From positions 27,434,001 through 27,498,000 of the forward strand of contig NC_134025.1 of the NCBI RefSeq assembly GCF_964204645.1: a stretch of 64,000 nt of DNA, written 5' to 3'. Position numbers and translations under genes: made by a program. Origin of the DNA: Tubulanus polymorphus (taxonomy: Eukaryota; Nemertea; Palaeonemertea; Tubulaniformes; Tubulanidae). The notes beneath the pieces are model-generated. The model saw only the letters and a list, made by a program, of their open reading frames with translations, was not told the origin of the DNA and searched no databases. Below are positions 29,501 through 40,511 of this stretch, piece by piece (position 1 is the stretch's first letter; each line of letters starts with the position of its first letter).

Positions 29501-32500
29501 GTGGCGTGACCAATGGCGAAAAGGGGCGAGATTTGATTTACTTTCAGCTGCAATTCTAATTCAGCCGCTACTCATTTTCATTGACGTGTTTACTGGTTGT
29601 CATAAACGAACTGTAATTAACGCCATCGAAAATCTTTTTGTCATTCTCGATTATCTTCAATTAAATCACAATCTCATTCGAGCAGGAGCTGAGGTTGTTC
29701 GATATGAATTAAACATGAGACGGCGATATCAAATATACCCCCCACACTGTGAGCCTCGCACGAACGCTTGAGAGATAGAGAAAACAGTAAATTACCCTAC
29801 TAATAACCTCGGATACCATGAATACCTGGTTCCTATTACCACCGTATCATCGTCGGCGACTTTTAAAGGTGGAGTTTTGAAACCTACATGAAATAAACGT
29901 GCTCTGTATTTCTAATCGCAGACTTTGAACACGTACCTGCCGGGTGTAAATGCACTAACAATAAAGTTTACTGTATAAAATTGAAGTTGACAGAAATACC
30001 GCATGATCTACCATCTAGTTTAACCTACCTGTAAGTATCTTCGTATTTGAAAGTTTGAAAAAAGATTATGCTACCACGGAAGCGTACGGAAGAGCATTGC
30101 GGCCCGATGATGTTTTTTGTCTAAAATGTATAAACTTTAGAAACTTTATGAACTCGAAACTTTGACTTAGTCGAAACTTCGATTCATAGATTCGCAATTT
30201 CAGCTTAGCTACTCGAAATTTCGAGTTTGTTAAGTTCAAATATAAACTTGGTGGTTAATAATATGTAAATCTAAACTGTACATTAATAATATACTATAAG
30301 CTTTGAAAGACTGTCCTGATATTTCCTGATGCATGCTCATTGTCACGTTTTGGCATTGTCGTAGTTTTGAAGTTATGGGCAACGTGTTACACCAAGCTAT
30401 TTCTTTGCTTTTTTCTCAATAATAGAAATTTATCAAAATTTGTCGAGGCAGACTGTTTTGTTTTCCTTCTTTTTGCTGTAATGTTAGCACTTGATCGTGT
30501 TTATGAGACTACAAATCGTAATTCAACGAACAATACACTTCCTGTTCATAATTTATGATTTCACAACTTCATTATTTTCATCCCTTTTCTTCGAATTGAT
30601 TATCGTTGCGGAAGATGAATGACGAGTTTAATTTCGAGTTTATTCAAATTTCGAATTTAAAAGTCAAAATTTCGAAAAGTCGACAAGTTGAAAAAAATCA
30701 TATGGTCGCAATGCTCTTCCGTAGAAGCGCCCCGGGGCATAAAGTAGGAGCTAAATCGTCACCGGTCGACAAAAAAAAATCTGCTGGATATTTCTTTTAT
30801 TCACACTTCAGTGATATGTCGAGTAATGAAATTACGTCACTTCGTCAGCAACAATTTCGTCGATTTCATGAACTGGAAACACTGTGAGTAGAATTACCGT
30901 CAGAGATTTGAGCCGAATTAACCGTGTGTAAAAAATTCAATAAACAAAAAAAATGAAAACATATATCGTTGACATTTCTGACCAATTTACAATCTGCAAA
31001 AACTATTCCATCTAATTACGCGTAAGTGGAGAATAATTATATTGAAAATCGATTTATCGACTGTTAGAAAACAAAATTGGTTCATGGTGAACAGAATGAA
31101 TTTTGATCTGATATACACAGCTTACAATAAAGAAGTTTCCAGTTTCTAGGCGCCATTTTGTGGCGGTCCCTCGAGGTCCCTATTGTTGCGATAATTTGCG
31201 TTCATTTTTAAAACATAAGTTTAGATTGAATATCATATAGTGCTGCAGTCCCTTGCTCGACGAAATCGATTTATACACCATTTTAAAGGAAATTAAATGC
31301 AGATATTTGCTGGCGATTCTTGGAATTTTTGAACTCAACAATTGAGAACAGTGAAGATGTGAAACCAAGGACCGCATATCTTAACCGTGCGTAAAAGAAA
31401 TCGCAATATTTATTAATTTTGAAATATCTAAGTATCTCTTAAAGCTATATTTCAAATTTTCAGAGAGGTTAAAGAGGGTTATTTGCAGTTTAAGCCTGCG
31501 TTGAATTTTTTTGAATATCTTACCTGACGACTGATCTGTACCCGCTTGAGTTTGAGATTATGCGCAAAAGGGGTCTCCCTCTGCGCACCGCCATTTCACT
31601 GAACATTGAGATTTGTGAAAAGAAATCGCAAAAATAGGATTTTATACTGGTTTGTAATTATCAATATTGCTTCTGATGGTTATATATTACCTTTATTTTC
31701 GTATGGTTGAAAATGGACTTTGAGTGCTTTGATGAATTCGAGTTTTGTAGCGTTGGGAAATTAAAGGATTTCTTGTAAGAGTGGGGACTTTCTGTGTTGG
31801 TTGCAAATATGGCCTAGTTGAGAACCTAATTTGCGTTTCAACCGAATGTACCACTCATGGTTGGACACTAGAAAAAAAATCTAAGTTTCTATATATATTT
31901 TTGAATATGCGGCGCAGCTGAAAGTTGCCAAACTGGACGTTGACCCCCTAAAACAGAATATCGAATGGGGGACAGATATGAACCCCTTTAAATATTATAT
32001 TGGAATTTTATATCAGTAAGGTTTTCTGGTCGATGTTTTCCAGCAAGAAGGTTGAGATTCATTAAATAAATTCATCGTATGATCCCAGAATGAGGGATTA
32101 CCAGAGAGAGACATGTGTTAAATATGTCCTAAGCGTTTAAATTGACTGGCACATTTCACCATCGACTCTAAAACGTTTGATTTCACCGAACACAAAATCG
32201 GCGCTAGGCTGGACGGGCTGTATACGACAATTCCTCAACTGGGCCGTTCACACTTCAATAGCGGGACAAACCGGATCCCGAAACCAGATTAACGAATTGC
32301 CCCCGCCAAAATACGGTACAAACAAGATATGGATTATCTTCTCAAAATATCCCCATGGAAAATGTGAAGAAATCAAATTGCATTTTAAAATTTCTTGTCG
32401 CAAATCTCAATGTTCAGAAAAATTACAATGCGCAGTGGGAGACCCCTTTTGCGCGTAATCTCAAACTCAAGCGGGTACAGATCAGTCGTCAGGTAAGATA

Positions 32501-35500
32501 TTCAAAAGATTTTAACACAGGCTTAAACTGCAAATAACCCTCTTTAACTTCAGTGAAAATAGGAAATATAGCTTGAAGAGATACTTAGATATTTTGAAAT
32601 TAATAAATATTGCGATTTCTTTTACGCACGGTTTAGATATGCGGTCCTTGGTTTCACATCGTCAGTGTTCTCAATAGTTGAGTTCAAAAATTCCAAGAAT
32701 CGCCAGCAAATATCTGCATTTAATTTCCTTTAAAATGGTGTATAAATCGATTTCGTCGAGCAAGGGACTGCAGAACTATATGATATTCAATCTAAACTTA
32801 TGTTTTAAAAATGAGCGCAAATTATCGCAACAATGGGGACCTCGCGGGACCGCCACAAAATGGCGCCTAGAAACTGGAAACTTCTTTATTGATAACACTG
32901 GCCAGATTGGGATTTATCATAATCAGAAATAGAGATCACCACTATGAGTTTTATGTTCTATCGTATCCGATGTGTTTTGGTGGTTTTCATTAGGCATTAT
33001 TGGTTTATTTCCCATGTGCGCTATGATTTGTTGCAATCTATTTCTGAAATAAATAGATGAAAAGATTTAGGCGTGGGCAATAGCGAGGCTTTCCCGTACT
33101 ACAGGGATCTGTTATCACGAGTCTACAGTACTCAAACGTCTTTTAATTCTTCTGAACTTAGAGTTATTGAAGGGTAGTTTCGCACCACAACGACGGTGCA
33201 ATTTTGATGATGGCTTTGATGGTTAGCTTTGAGAATCGTAGGTTCATGCACGCGAGAGTGCATCTTTATGGCAATGTCTCATAGAGATAGCTTGTTATCC
33301 CACTCGGTATCGAGAATACACGTGTTTTAACGATCTAAAAGAACTCTCCCATGGTGATATTCGTTTTCTATCCTCTCCTCCGTGACGATTAACATATAAA
33401 ATTCTTAATTTTACACGCAACAGGTTGATCATTGGAAGTCACGTTCAGCGTATAGAACCTCTAACGTTTAAACACAACTTGAACCTTAGACAGTTGTAAG
33501 TATAACGTTTGATTTCCGATTAGAATCCCCAATCTTCAGTGATTGTTAATGTACCATCTAAAGTGTATCATCGGATCATCTTAAAACTATAAAGACTACC
33601 GCACACAATATTTTTCGGCTTAGATAGAATTACCGATTATTTTCGGCTCAGACAAAGCCTGCACTCGCAAATAATGTTTTACAGTGACTGTTAAAAAAAT
33701 ATAAATCCGGCTTAATATACGATAGATGTCTAAATATCATCTTCCAACGCTTGTTGATTCTAGCAGCATACGAGAAGAAAACATTCGTTGTATCGTTTCG
33801 CCAGCTAATGTATCCTAGTCTTCCTCGTAAAAACAGTAATAAGTTCATTGTGGTGTGAGAATAGCCAAAGATCAAAGATATCGTGCTGGAAAAAGTCCAT
33901 GTACGACTAGAGCGGGAAACAGAATTTGTTTCCTTCGTTAGATGAAAACTGATTAAATGTCAAAGCGGAAATTTGTTTTCGGCGAAAGGAGTAATCAATG
34001 CACATGCCTCAAAGCGAATCGCTAGCTTATATCTTGGACCGATTGTTTGTTTCTTATTCAAATGACTGTTTTTTAAGTTCAAATCGTGACATCTATCGAA
34101 TAAGATAAACAAATTATTTTACAGGATTCTGGCAGCTAATGAACTCAGCAATTTCGAAAACTGTACGTTTTGTTCACCGAACAATCTACGGGAATTGTAA
34201 GTCCTTCACAGACTTATGTTATCCGATATACAATGAAAATTATAGTACTCAAAACTGACTTTAAAAGCTTGATCTGTGTTTAAGAGATTTGACTGGAAAT
34301 GGATTCAGTTCGCTAGAAACTGGCGTGTTTGATGGTTTAAGCAGCGTCAAAGTTCTGTAAGTCGAATAAAAGGTGTGATTTGTAAAGAAACAAGTTTTGA
34401 AGGCTGCCTGGTTTTTGAAAATAATACGCGTGAATCTAATTTTCAGAAAACTGGAACGAAACGCTATGAAAGAAATCAAGGGTTCCGCATTTCGCCATCT
34501 GCACTCTCTGGAGAATCTGTAAGAATCTCAGATCAATTCATTTATATCATTTATTGAATGTTTTGGGGGTTTGGGTATGAAAGTAGCCTACGATCGTGCA
34601 CCATTACGAAAATTGTTACACCAAATGAATTATACATTCTTTCGTTAGGTACCTCGGATGTAATGAATTAGACAGTATAAACGTAAATGTATTTAGATAT
34701 TTACCCAGTCTGCGATCGTTGTAAGTAAAAACCATATCTACATTCTAAGAATTGTAAAGATTATAGAATATGGTTGCATGCAAGGTTGATAATAAGGAAA
34801 TAGATTTCTAATAAAGAATAATATGATCCCACCATAGATTCCTAGAGGAGAATAGAATTGGTCACATATCGGATGGAGCTTTCACTTACCAACAGCAGCT
34901 CCGTACTTTGTAAGTTGAAATTACGTTTGAAAATCACAGCAAAAGTCTAATCTCGTATAATAATTAGTTATAAGGTTATTCATTTATTTTCTTTGTTCAG
35001 AGGACTTGCGAATAATCAATTGAAAACTGTGAGGCTTCGTACGTTTGGAAATCTCCGCAATCTCAAAAACTTGTACGTAGCTTCTGCGGAGTTAACAATG
35101 ATTTTTCTGAATTCTCCATCGACAGATGGATCATTTATATCGCATATTATCATCATTCGTTGCAGGAACCTCTGGCGAAATCGAATCAGTACGATAGAAG
35201 CCGGTGCTTTCAATGATACCATATCACTTACATCGCTGTGAGTAACCTTTCGATGAAACGTGAAATACGACAGAGTTGAATCAGATTACACCTTTTGTTG
35301 ACTGTACGTCAGAACATGGACGTATAAACTAGTTTATGCGTCCATGGTCAGAAAAACTAAGGATTTCACAGCAGAAGTTGCTCTTTGTCACAATGACGGT
35401 GGTTATACAACCTGTGAAACGTCACTGAGAAATTGATTTCTGTTTTTAGCTCTTTAGAAAGTAATCACATCAACTCCTTACCGAACGGTTTATTCAATGC

Positions 35501-37209
35501 TTGCCAAAATCTAACCCACATGTAAGTTGTTAAAGCAATATACCGGATTTAGAGATTTCGATGTCTTCACAGTCGCCGCAGTTGTTATACATGTATATGA
35601 ATATAAGATTTATGATATTTTTGCTTTGTAGATATTTCGACAAATTTCAGCTGTGTTTGTATGCCCGTCACGTACGTGTATGCATGCCAAAAGGAGATGG
35701 AATATCAAGCCACAAACATTTACTGGCTAATGTATTTCTCCGCGTGACTGTCTGGATAGTAGCCATCTTGTCCTGTCTGGGCAACTCGGTCGTGCTACTG
35801 GGTCGATTTTTACTACACGAAAACAACAAGACCCACTCGTTGTTCATAAAGAATCTTGCGTTCGCGGATTTCCTCATGGGACTATATCTTTTCATTATAG
35901 CTAGTTATGATGTCAAATATAGACAAAATTATCTGTATCACGAACGTGAATGGCGACTAAGCTGGCAATGCGACGTCAGTGGAGTAATAAGTACACTTAG
36001 CTGCGAAGTGAGCGTGTTGATACTAACAGTCATCACCCTTGATCGTTATGTCTGTGTCACGCACCCATTTATATCAAATAAGAGGAGTCTTGGTCTTGCA
36101 TACGTAATAGCGGCTATAATCTGGCTCTTGAGTATTCTTCTGGCAGTGATCCCTGTCGTAAAAATACCTTATTTCGGCGAAAGTTATTACAACACAAATG
36201 GAGCTTGTTTGCCGCTCCACATACATGAACCATTTGGTCGAGGATGGGAATATTCCGCGTTCGTTTTCATCGGTATAAACTCACTAGCCTTCGTGTTCAT
36301 TGTCTACGCTTATGCGATGATGTTTTACTTGATAAAGAAGTCAAACATATCAATACGTTCAACAAGTGTGAATCACGAGGCATCCATTGCTCGTAGATTC
36401 TCATTCATAATATTCTCAGACGCTACATGTTGGACTCCGATAATCATTATCAAGATTTTAGCTTTATCAGGTAAGGCTAGACTTATACAGTCCAAACACC
36501 CGTTTGTGGCGGAAAAAATGCGCATGCAGTTTTACAACCAGAGTCTATATTTTAATAACCAAACAATTCTGTAAAACACCGACATTTCTGCGGGTGAAAT
36601 ATGATGGAAATACCATAAAAATCATCATGTAGATTTTATGGGTGATCTTTTGAAGTTTGTTCTGGGTTTCTCGCTTTAAATATCAAGCCCTAATTGAATT
36701 CATCCGGCATATGCTCGAGTTGTAAAAGAGGCACGCATTCCCGTTATATGCGTACATGATGATGTATGACCCAATGATAAACCATTTATCTATAATACCA
36801 CCCTATTTCGAGTCAAAATATTGTATCAGAACACCCACATAAATCGAATGAAATAAACTACGTTCAAAGAATTTGTCTTGACAGATACTATTTTTCAGGT
36901 TTACACATAGATAAGAATTTGCATGCTTGGGTAGCTGTGTTTATTCTGCCTGTGAACAGTGCTTTAAATCCGATCATATATACGCTAACAACGAAACTTT
37001 TTAAAGAGCATTTGATACGCCGAATCTATTACATCTGTCGGAGACTTTTGTACTCGGAATCTTCGAGTTCTTGGACCGGAAGCGCAGTGCAGACGCGTCA
37101 AGCAATGGAACAAATACACTTCGTGCCAGGCCGAAACAACCAGAATCTAAGACAAATAGATGAAATTCCTATGGGGAGTCTTTTTCTTACATTAAAGCAG
37201 TCTTCTTAG
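26502..37209 (+). CDS. Relaxin receptor-type GPCR (RXFP1/2-like, type C LGR)
   Basis: Plasma-membrane receptor for relaxin/insulin-like peptides, signalling through G proteins. Exons: 26502-26580 (signal peptide), 28374-28523 (LDLa module CKEGTFPC...CDGVHDCSDGTDEHDC), 28864-28947 (linker), 29922-30030 (LRRNT, CKCTNNKVYC), ten LRR exons at 30812, 33424, 34125, 34285, 34447, 34649, 34838, 35001, 35166 and 35450, each 72 bp and phase 2, then 35632-36470 (hinge and TM1-6) and 36899-37209 (TM7 and tail). The total is 764 codons including stop, 763 residues; human RXFP1 is 757. Landmarks: hinge CMPKGDGISS, LDRYVCVTHPF at the end of TM3, ATCWTPI in TM6, NPIIYTLTT in TM7. All ten LRR units of vertebrate RXFPs are found. 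The ligand is not visible in this window. Confidence 0.95.
26581..28373 (+). other. RXFP-type receptor intron 1
   Basis: 1.8-kb intron. No conserved exon or RNA gene seen; short chance frames only. Confidence 0.5.
29394..29771 (+). other. Unrecognised intronic reading frame, 125 aa
   Basis: Open from ATG 29394 to TGA 29771 inside the receptor intron before the LRRNT exon. It has a hydrophobic centre (LLSAAILIQPLLIFIDVF) and a basic, Arg-rich end. No family recognised, no matching acceptor phase for inclusion in the receptor. Probably chance or a repeat remnant. Confidence 0.2.
30085..30723. mobile_element. Foldback MITE-like DNA element B (TACGGAAG ends, 6-bp target duplication)
   Basis: Lies in the receptor intron before the first LRR exon. 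Left end TACGGAAGAGCATTGCGGCC; right end is its near-exact complement. Flanked by direct GAAGCG (30079-30084 and 30724-30729). The interior has many cgaaatttcgag-type palindromic motifs. It shares the TACGGAAG terminus and duplication length with element A. No transposase. Confidence 0.78.
31123..32894. repeat. Large imperfect inverted repeat in receptor intron
   Basis: The left arm (about 31123-31622) and right arm (about 32393-32894) are inverted copies of about 500 bp with scattered differences, separated by about 770 bp. The outer ends start AATAAAGAAGTTTCCAGTTT. The spacer has no recognisable transposase. It lies between LRR exons 1 and 2, making that intron 2.5 kb while most later LRR introns are under 250 bp. 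It may be two copies of one element inserted head to head, or one large foldback element. Confidence 0.8.
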
Positions 37210-37289
37210 TAATCATTAGACTCACGTTACAAACGATTCTTACATAAAAAGATTCTCGATCACATTGCGCATGATTTTTCCATTTTCAG

Positions 37290-37508
37290 GGTAACAAACA
37301 AGAGAAAGTTCCCTGGTGGAAGAAAGCGCCAAAAGAACCCATACAGAAATGGTCTTTTACAAGCGATTCAAACGGATACATACAGTGTAGATACAGTAGC
37401 AAACATGACGTTGATACACGTCGGCAAACGCGTTCGACTGGTAGCCTTTCGTTTACTAATAAAAAACAACCCAAGTGCAATAGATACGCGGTATCCGTGA
37501 CACAATGA
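37290..37508 (+). other. Possible alternative C-terminal exon or 3' UTR of the receptor
   Basis: A strong acceptor (ccattttcag) is followed by two frames that both stay open: one for 73 codons to TGA 37506-37508 (GNKQEKVPWWKKAPKE...), one for 70 codons to TGA 37498-37500 (VTNKRKFPGGRKRQ...). Both are basic, as GPCR tails often are. I found no strong donor in the preceding exon, so it may simply be 3' UTR. Confidence 0.3.
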
Positions 37509-37698
37509 CAAACTGAATAGGATTTTAATGTGGAAACAATTCCTCTAATCGAACAGTGATTAAAACGATTTGAGAATCTATTTGTATATCATATATTTAT
37601 ATTCAACGTAATTGGGATTAAATGTTATGAATGTCTCTTCTGTGAATCCTTGAAAAAGATGTGATTTATTTTGCTCATGTTGTAGTGCTTGTATTTGT

Positions 37699-37704
37699 AA
37701 TAAA
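37699..37704 (+). terminator. Poly(A) signal of the RXFP-type receptor
   Basis: AATAAA about 490 bases after the receptor stop and 250 bases before the next gene's ATG. Confidence 0.55.
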
Positions 37705-37952
37705 AGGGTTCTTGAATAACTTCAATCAGTCTTCGCGTATTTCAGCTAGAATTTGATGCACTATCTATAAATTCCGACGTTAATTTAATTATAGTGCTGT
37801 CCTAGATTTATAAGAAACAATGCACGGAAATTGACTTATTAGGCATTCAAAGATTCGTCTGTGTAGCTGATTTGTTCGGTGGTAGAGAGCACAGGTCAGA
37901 GGAAAACGGACCTCGATTTATTCGACTTTAACATCAATACAACAAACTAGAG

Positions 37953-40168
37953 ATGCTGTCGATACTGATGCGGCAAATTTGGACAGTAGTCCTGATAATT
38001 ACTGCATCAGCGGCTAAAGATACAGGTAAAACGTTATATTAACAAAATCTACACGATAGTTACGCTTGACTGTTGCATTTCAAGATTAATGAAATATTGA
38101 TACATTTTGGCTATCCAAATAATACATATATCCAATCTGATATTCCATTAATATGAAATATCAATTATGATATTGTGAATATATGTCGTGAGTGAATATA
38201 AAAAGTTCATTTGTACAATTGAATTTTTAGTGTACTATAACGAGCAACATAGATTGATTGATAACATCTTGAAAGATTACAAGTCTTCTATAGCGCCGAC
38301 CAAAGACCCAGCGGGCGTAATTGATATTTGGATCAACCACGAACCAACCAGAATACTATGGACCGTTAGTTATTAACAAAACCACTGAATATGAATATAT
38401 ACATGGATGTGCTTGGTATCATATCTCTTTTTCGCCTTCTCGTAATATCTAGGCTGTAGGTGAAGGGTATACATACATGAAGTTCTGGATTGATTTGGTA
38501 AGAATGGAATTATATTGAATTGAATAATAAAAAAACGGTAGACAAGTAAAAGATACATTGAAACTTGATACGGTAGGAATGGAAGGACGAGAGATTGAAA
38601 TGGGATGAAAAAAACTTCACTGGTGTGGAAAAGGTTTTGATAGATCCTGGCAAACTTTGGAAACCCGATATTGTATCCTACAGTGTGTAAGTGGTATTAG
38701 CATCAGGAATACACAATAGCATGGATTGACGGAGGTCGTCGTTCTTCGGAAATTTTGATGACTGCATCTCTATAATAGTCCTTTAATCATTGTGTATTTC
38801 GTTTAGTGATGATGGTATTCAGAACGTACGCTTCCGTTCTGCTTTGGCAGTAAGTAGCGATGGAACACTTAGATACAGCGATTCTTACAACATGTGGTTC
38901 ATGTGTGATAAAGAAATTAACCATTTTCCCTACGACAGTCAAGTATGTCCAATCAAACTTATATCAAGAGAGCAACAGGTGAAACTTGATTTTTACTCAG
39001 TGATCGTTTTTTAAGAAAAAAAAGATACACGGTGTCTGAATATTCCGATCAGAAAGTAAACCCGAACACTAATATGGATGTATAGCCCTTCTTTCCTGTA
39101 GCTTTCTTACAGACTGACACGACGATCTCGAAAGAAACGCCTAGAAAACCAGGATTTTCCAGAATGGAGCCTTGAGAGCTCGAAACCAAAAGTTGGATAC
39201 TTTCTAAGACAACGACCGGACGATGTTGCTTATACTGATATCAGTTACGATATTACGCTAAAAAGAAATCCGACATTCTACGTGGCAACTTTAGTCGTTC
39301 CGGGAACTCTTCTTTCTATCGTTATACCATTTATATTTCTGATTTCGGGTGAAACCAACGAGAAATCGTACATCGGTTAGTGGTACATTCTCAAACAGTA
39401 TTCAAAATGATAGTCACGAAAAGCCATCATAAACGTATCGGTAATCCATTTTCAGGTAGCGCTGTAACTATCGGTTATCTATTACTATTGGTGATCACAG
39501 ATGCGATATTTCCTCTCTCTAGTGGCAACCCACCGAATCTGAGTACGTAGCTATTCGATACGTGTATATTATTCATGTGAGTTAGATGAAGGTGAAAATA
39601 GAACATGAAAATATTTCAATATTTCACATCGGACAAGGTCATCCAGTCCGTTTCCAAGAAGGGATTGATGCCATCAGTTTATTGAAAACAATCTGGCCTT
39701 GTACGGTAATAAGACCATTCAGGAAAAAAATATCTTTGTGCCTTTTCAGTTGTAATGTTCTCGGCGAATATCGTGATTACACTAGTGGTGCTAATCATCT
39801 CGGTATTTCTCGATTATATATGTATTTTGGAAGGTACCAGAACTGCTCCGCAATTTTTCGATAAGGTAAAACTCCCAACTTGCTTTAAATCGGAAAAGTC
39901 TTTTCTTTCAAATTCCATTAGCTACCTATGTATTCAACATAGACGACTTCTTTTGTAGTTCGTTGTCGGCGTTTTTGGAAAACCATTGCGCATAGAGCGC
40001 CCACTGCCAGCGATTCCTACCAATGATCAAACGACTTCTAATGCTGACCAAACCGCTACCCATGCAGCTGACTGGAGTTTGGTTGTAAAAACTTTAAACA
40101 GGCTGTTGTTTGCTGTGTTCTTCACACTCGAAATAATCATTATAGTGATCACGCGTGCATTACCATAA
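37953..40168 (+). CDS. Nicotinic-type Cys-loop ligand-gated ion channel subunit (non-alpha)
   Basis: Subunit of a pentameric, probably cation-conducting channel at the cell surface. Nine exons: 37953-38025 (signal peptide), 38231-38364, 38453-38497 (45 bp, as in many nicotinic genes), 38577-38686, 38807-38978, 39102-39375, 39456-39542, 39750-39865, 39959-40168; 407 codons including stop, 406 residues. Landmarks: EWKDERLKWD (loop D region), LWKPDIVSYS (loop A), Cys-loop CDKEINHFPYDSQVC with 13 residues between Cys, TM1 after LKRNPTFYVATLVVPG, TM2 starting NEKSYIGSAV with Glu at the inner mouth, TM3, a short intracellular loop of about 60 residues and TM4. Loop C (RPDDVAYTDISYD) lacks the vicinal Cys pair, so this is not a classical alpha subunit. 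Ligand unknown. Confidence 0.92.
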
Positions 40169-40217
40169 AAGTGCCGCTTACTTATTCTCCACCATTTGTA
40201 CGGTACATGTATTTCCG

Positions 40218-40223
40218 AATAAA
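40218..40223 (+). terminator. Poly(A) signal of the ion-channel gene
   Basis: AATAAA 50 bases after the stop. Confidence 0.6.
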
Positions 40224-40511
40224 AATGTGCATACTGTGAAAAAAATTGCAAATCACTGGATTACTGGAGCAATTTCCTTCTTGAATGAATTTACGAAATC
40301 AGAAAATATGTAGCACTGAGATCATGCGAAGTTGTCGCCGTCGTCGGCGCGGCGAAGAAACGACCGGCTCGGCTTACTGTACCGTAGTCCGTGATTCGAG
40401 TCCGGGTCAACGTCCGTTACGGTCTTCACTTCTCAAGGTCGCGGACTTCAATTTTATTTTCAATCATCTGTAAATTTAGACCCAGTTTTTATTGACCCTT
40501 ACTGATTTGAC
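40224..40511. other. Short intergenic, CpG-rich upstream of ASB3-like gene
   Basis: Around 40320-40445 the sequence is unusually rich in CG dinucleotides (cgccgtcgtcggcgcggcg) compared with the surroundings, as expected for the promoter/5' UTR of the next gene. Confidence 0.45.

Noticed and set aside
32177..32458. 93-codon frame in the spacer of the large inverted repeat
   Set aside because: No similarity to a transposase or any family; overlaps the repeat arm.
40390..40415. GATTCGAGTCC tRNA T-arm match on the plus strand
   Set aside because: No cloverleaf around it; lies in the CG-rich leader of the ASB3-like gene.
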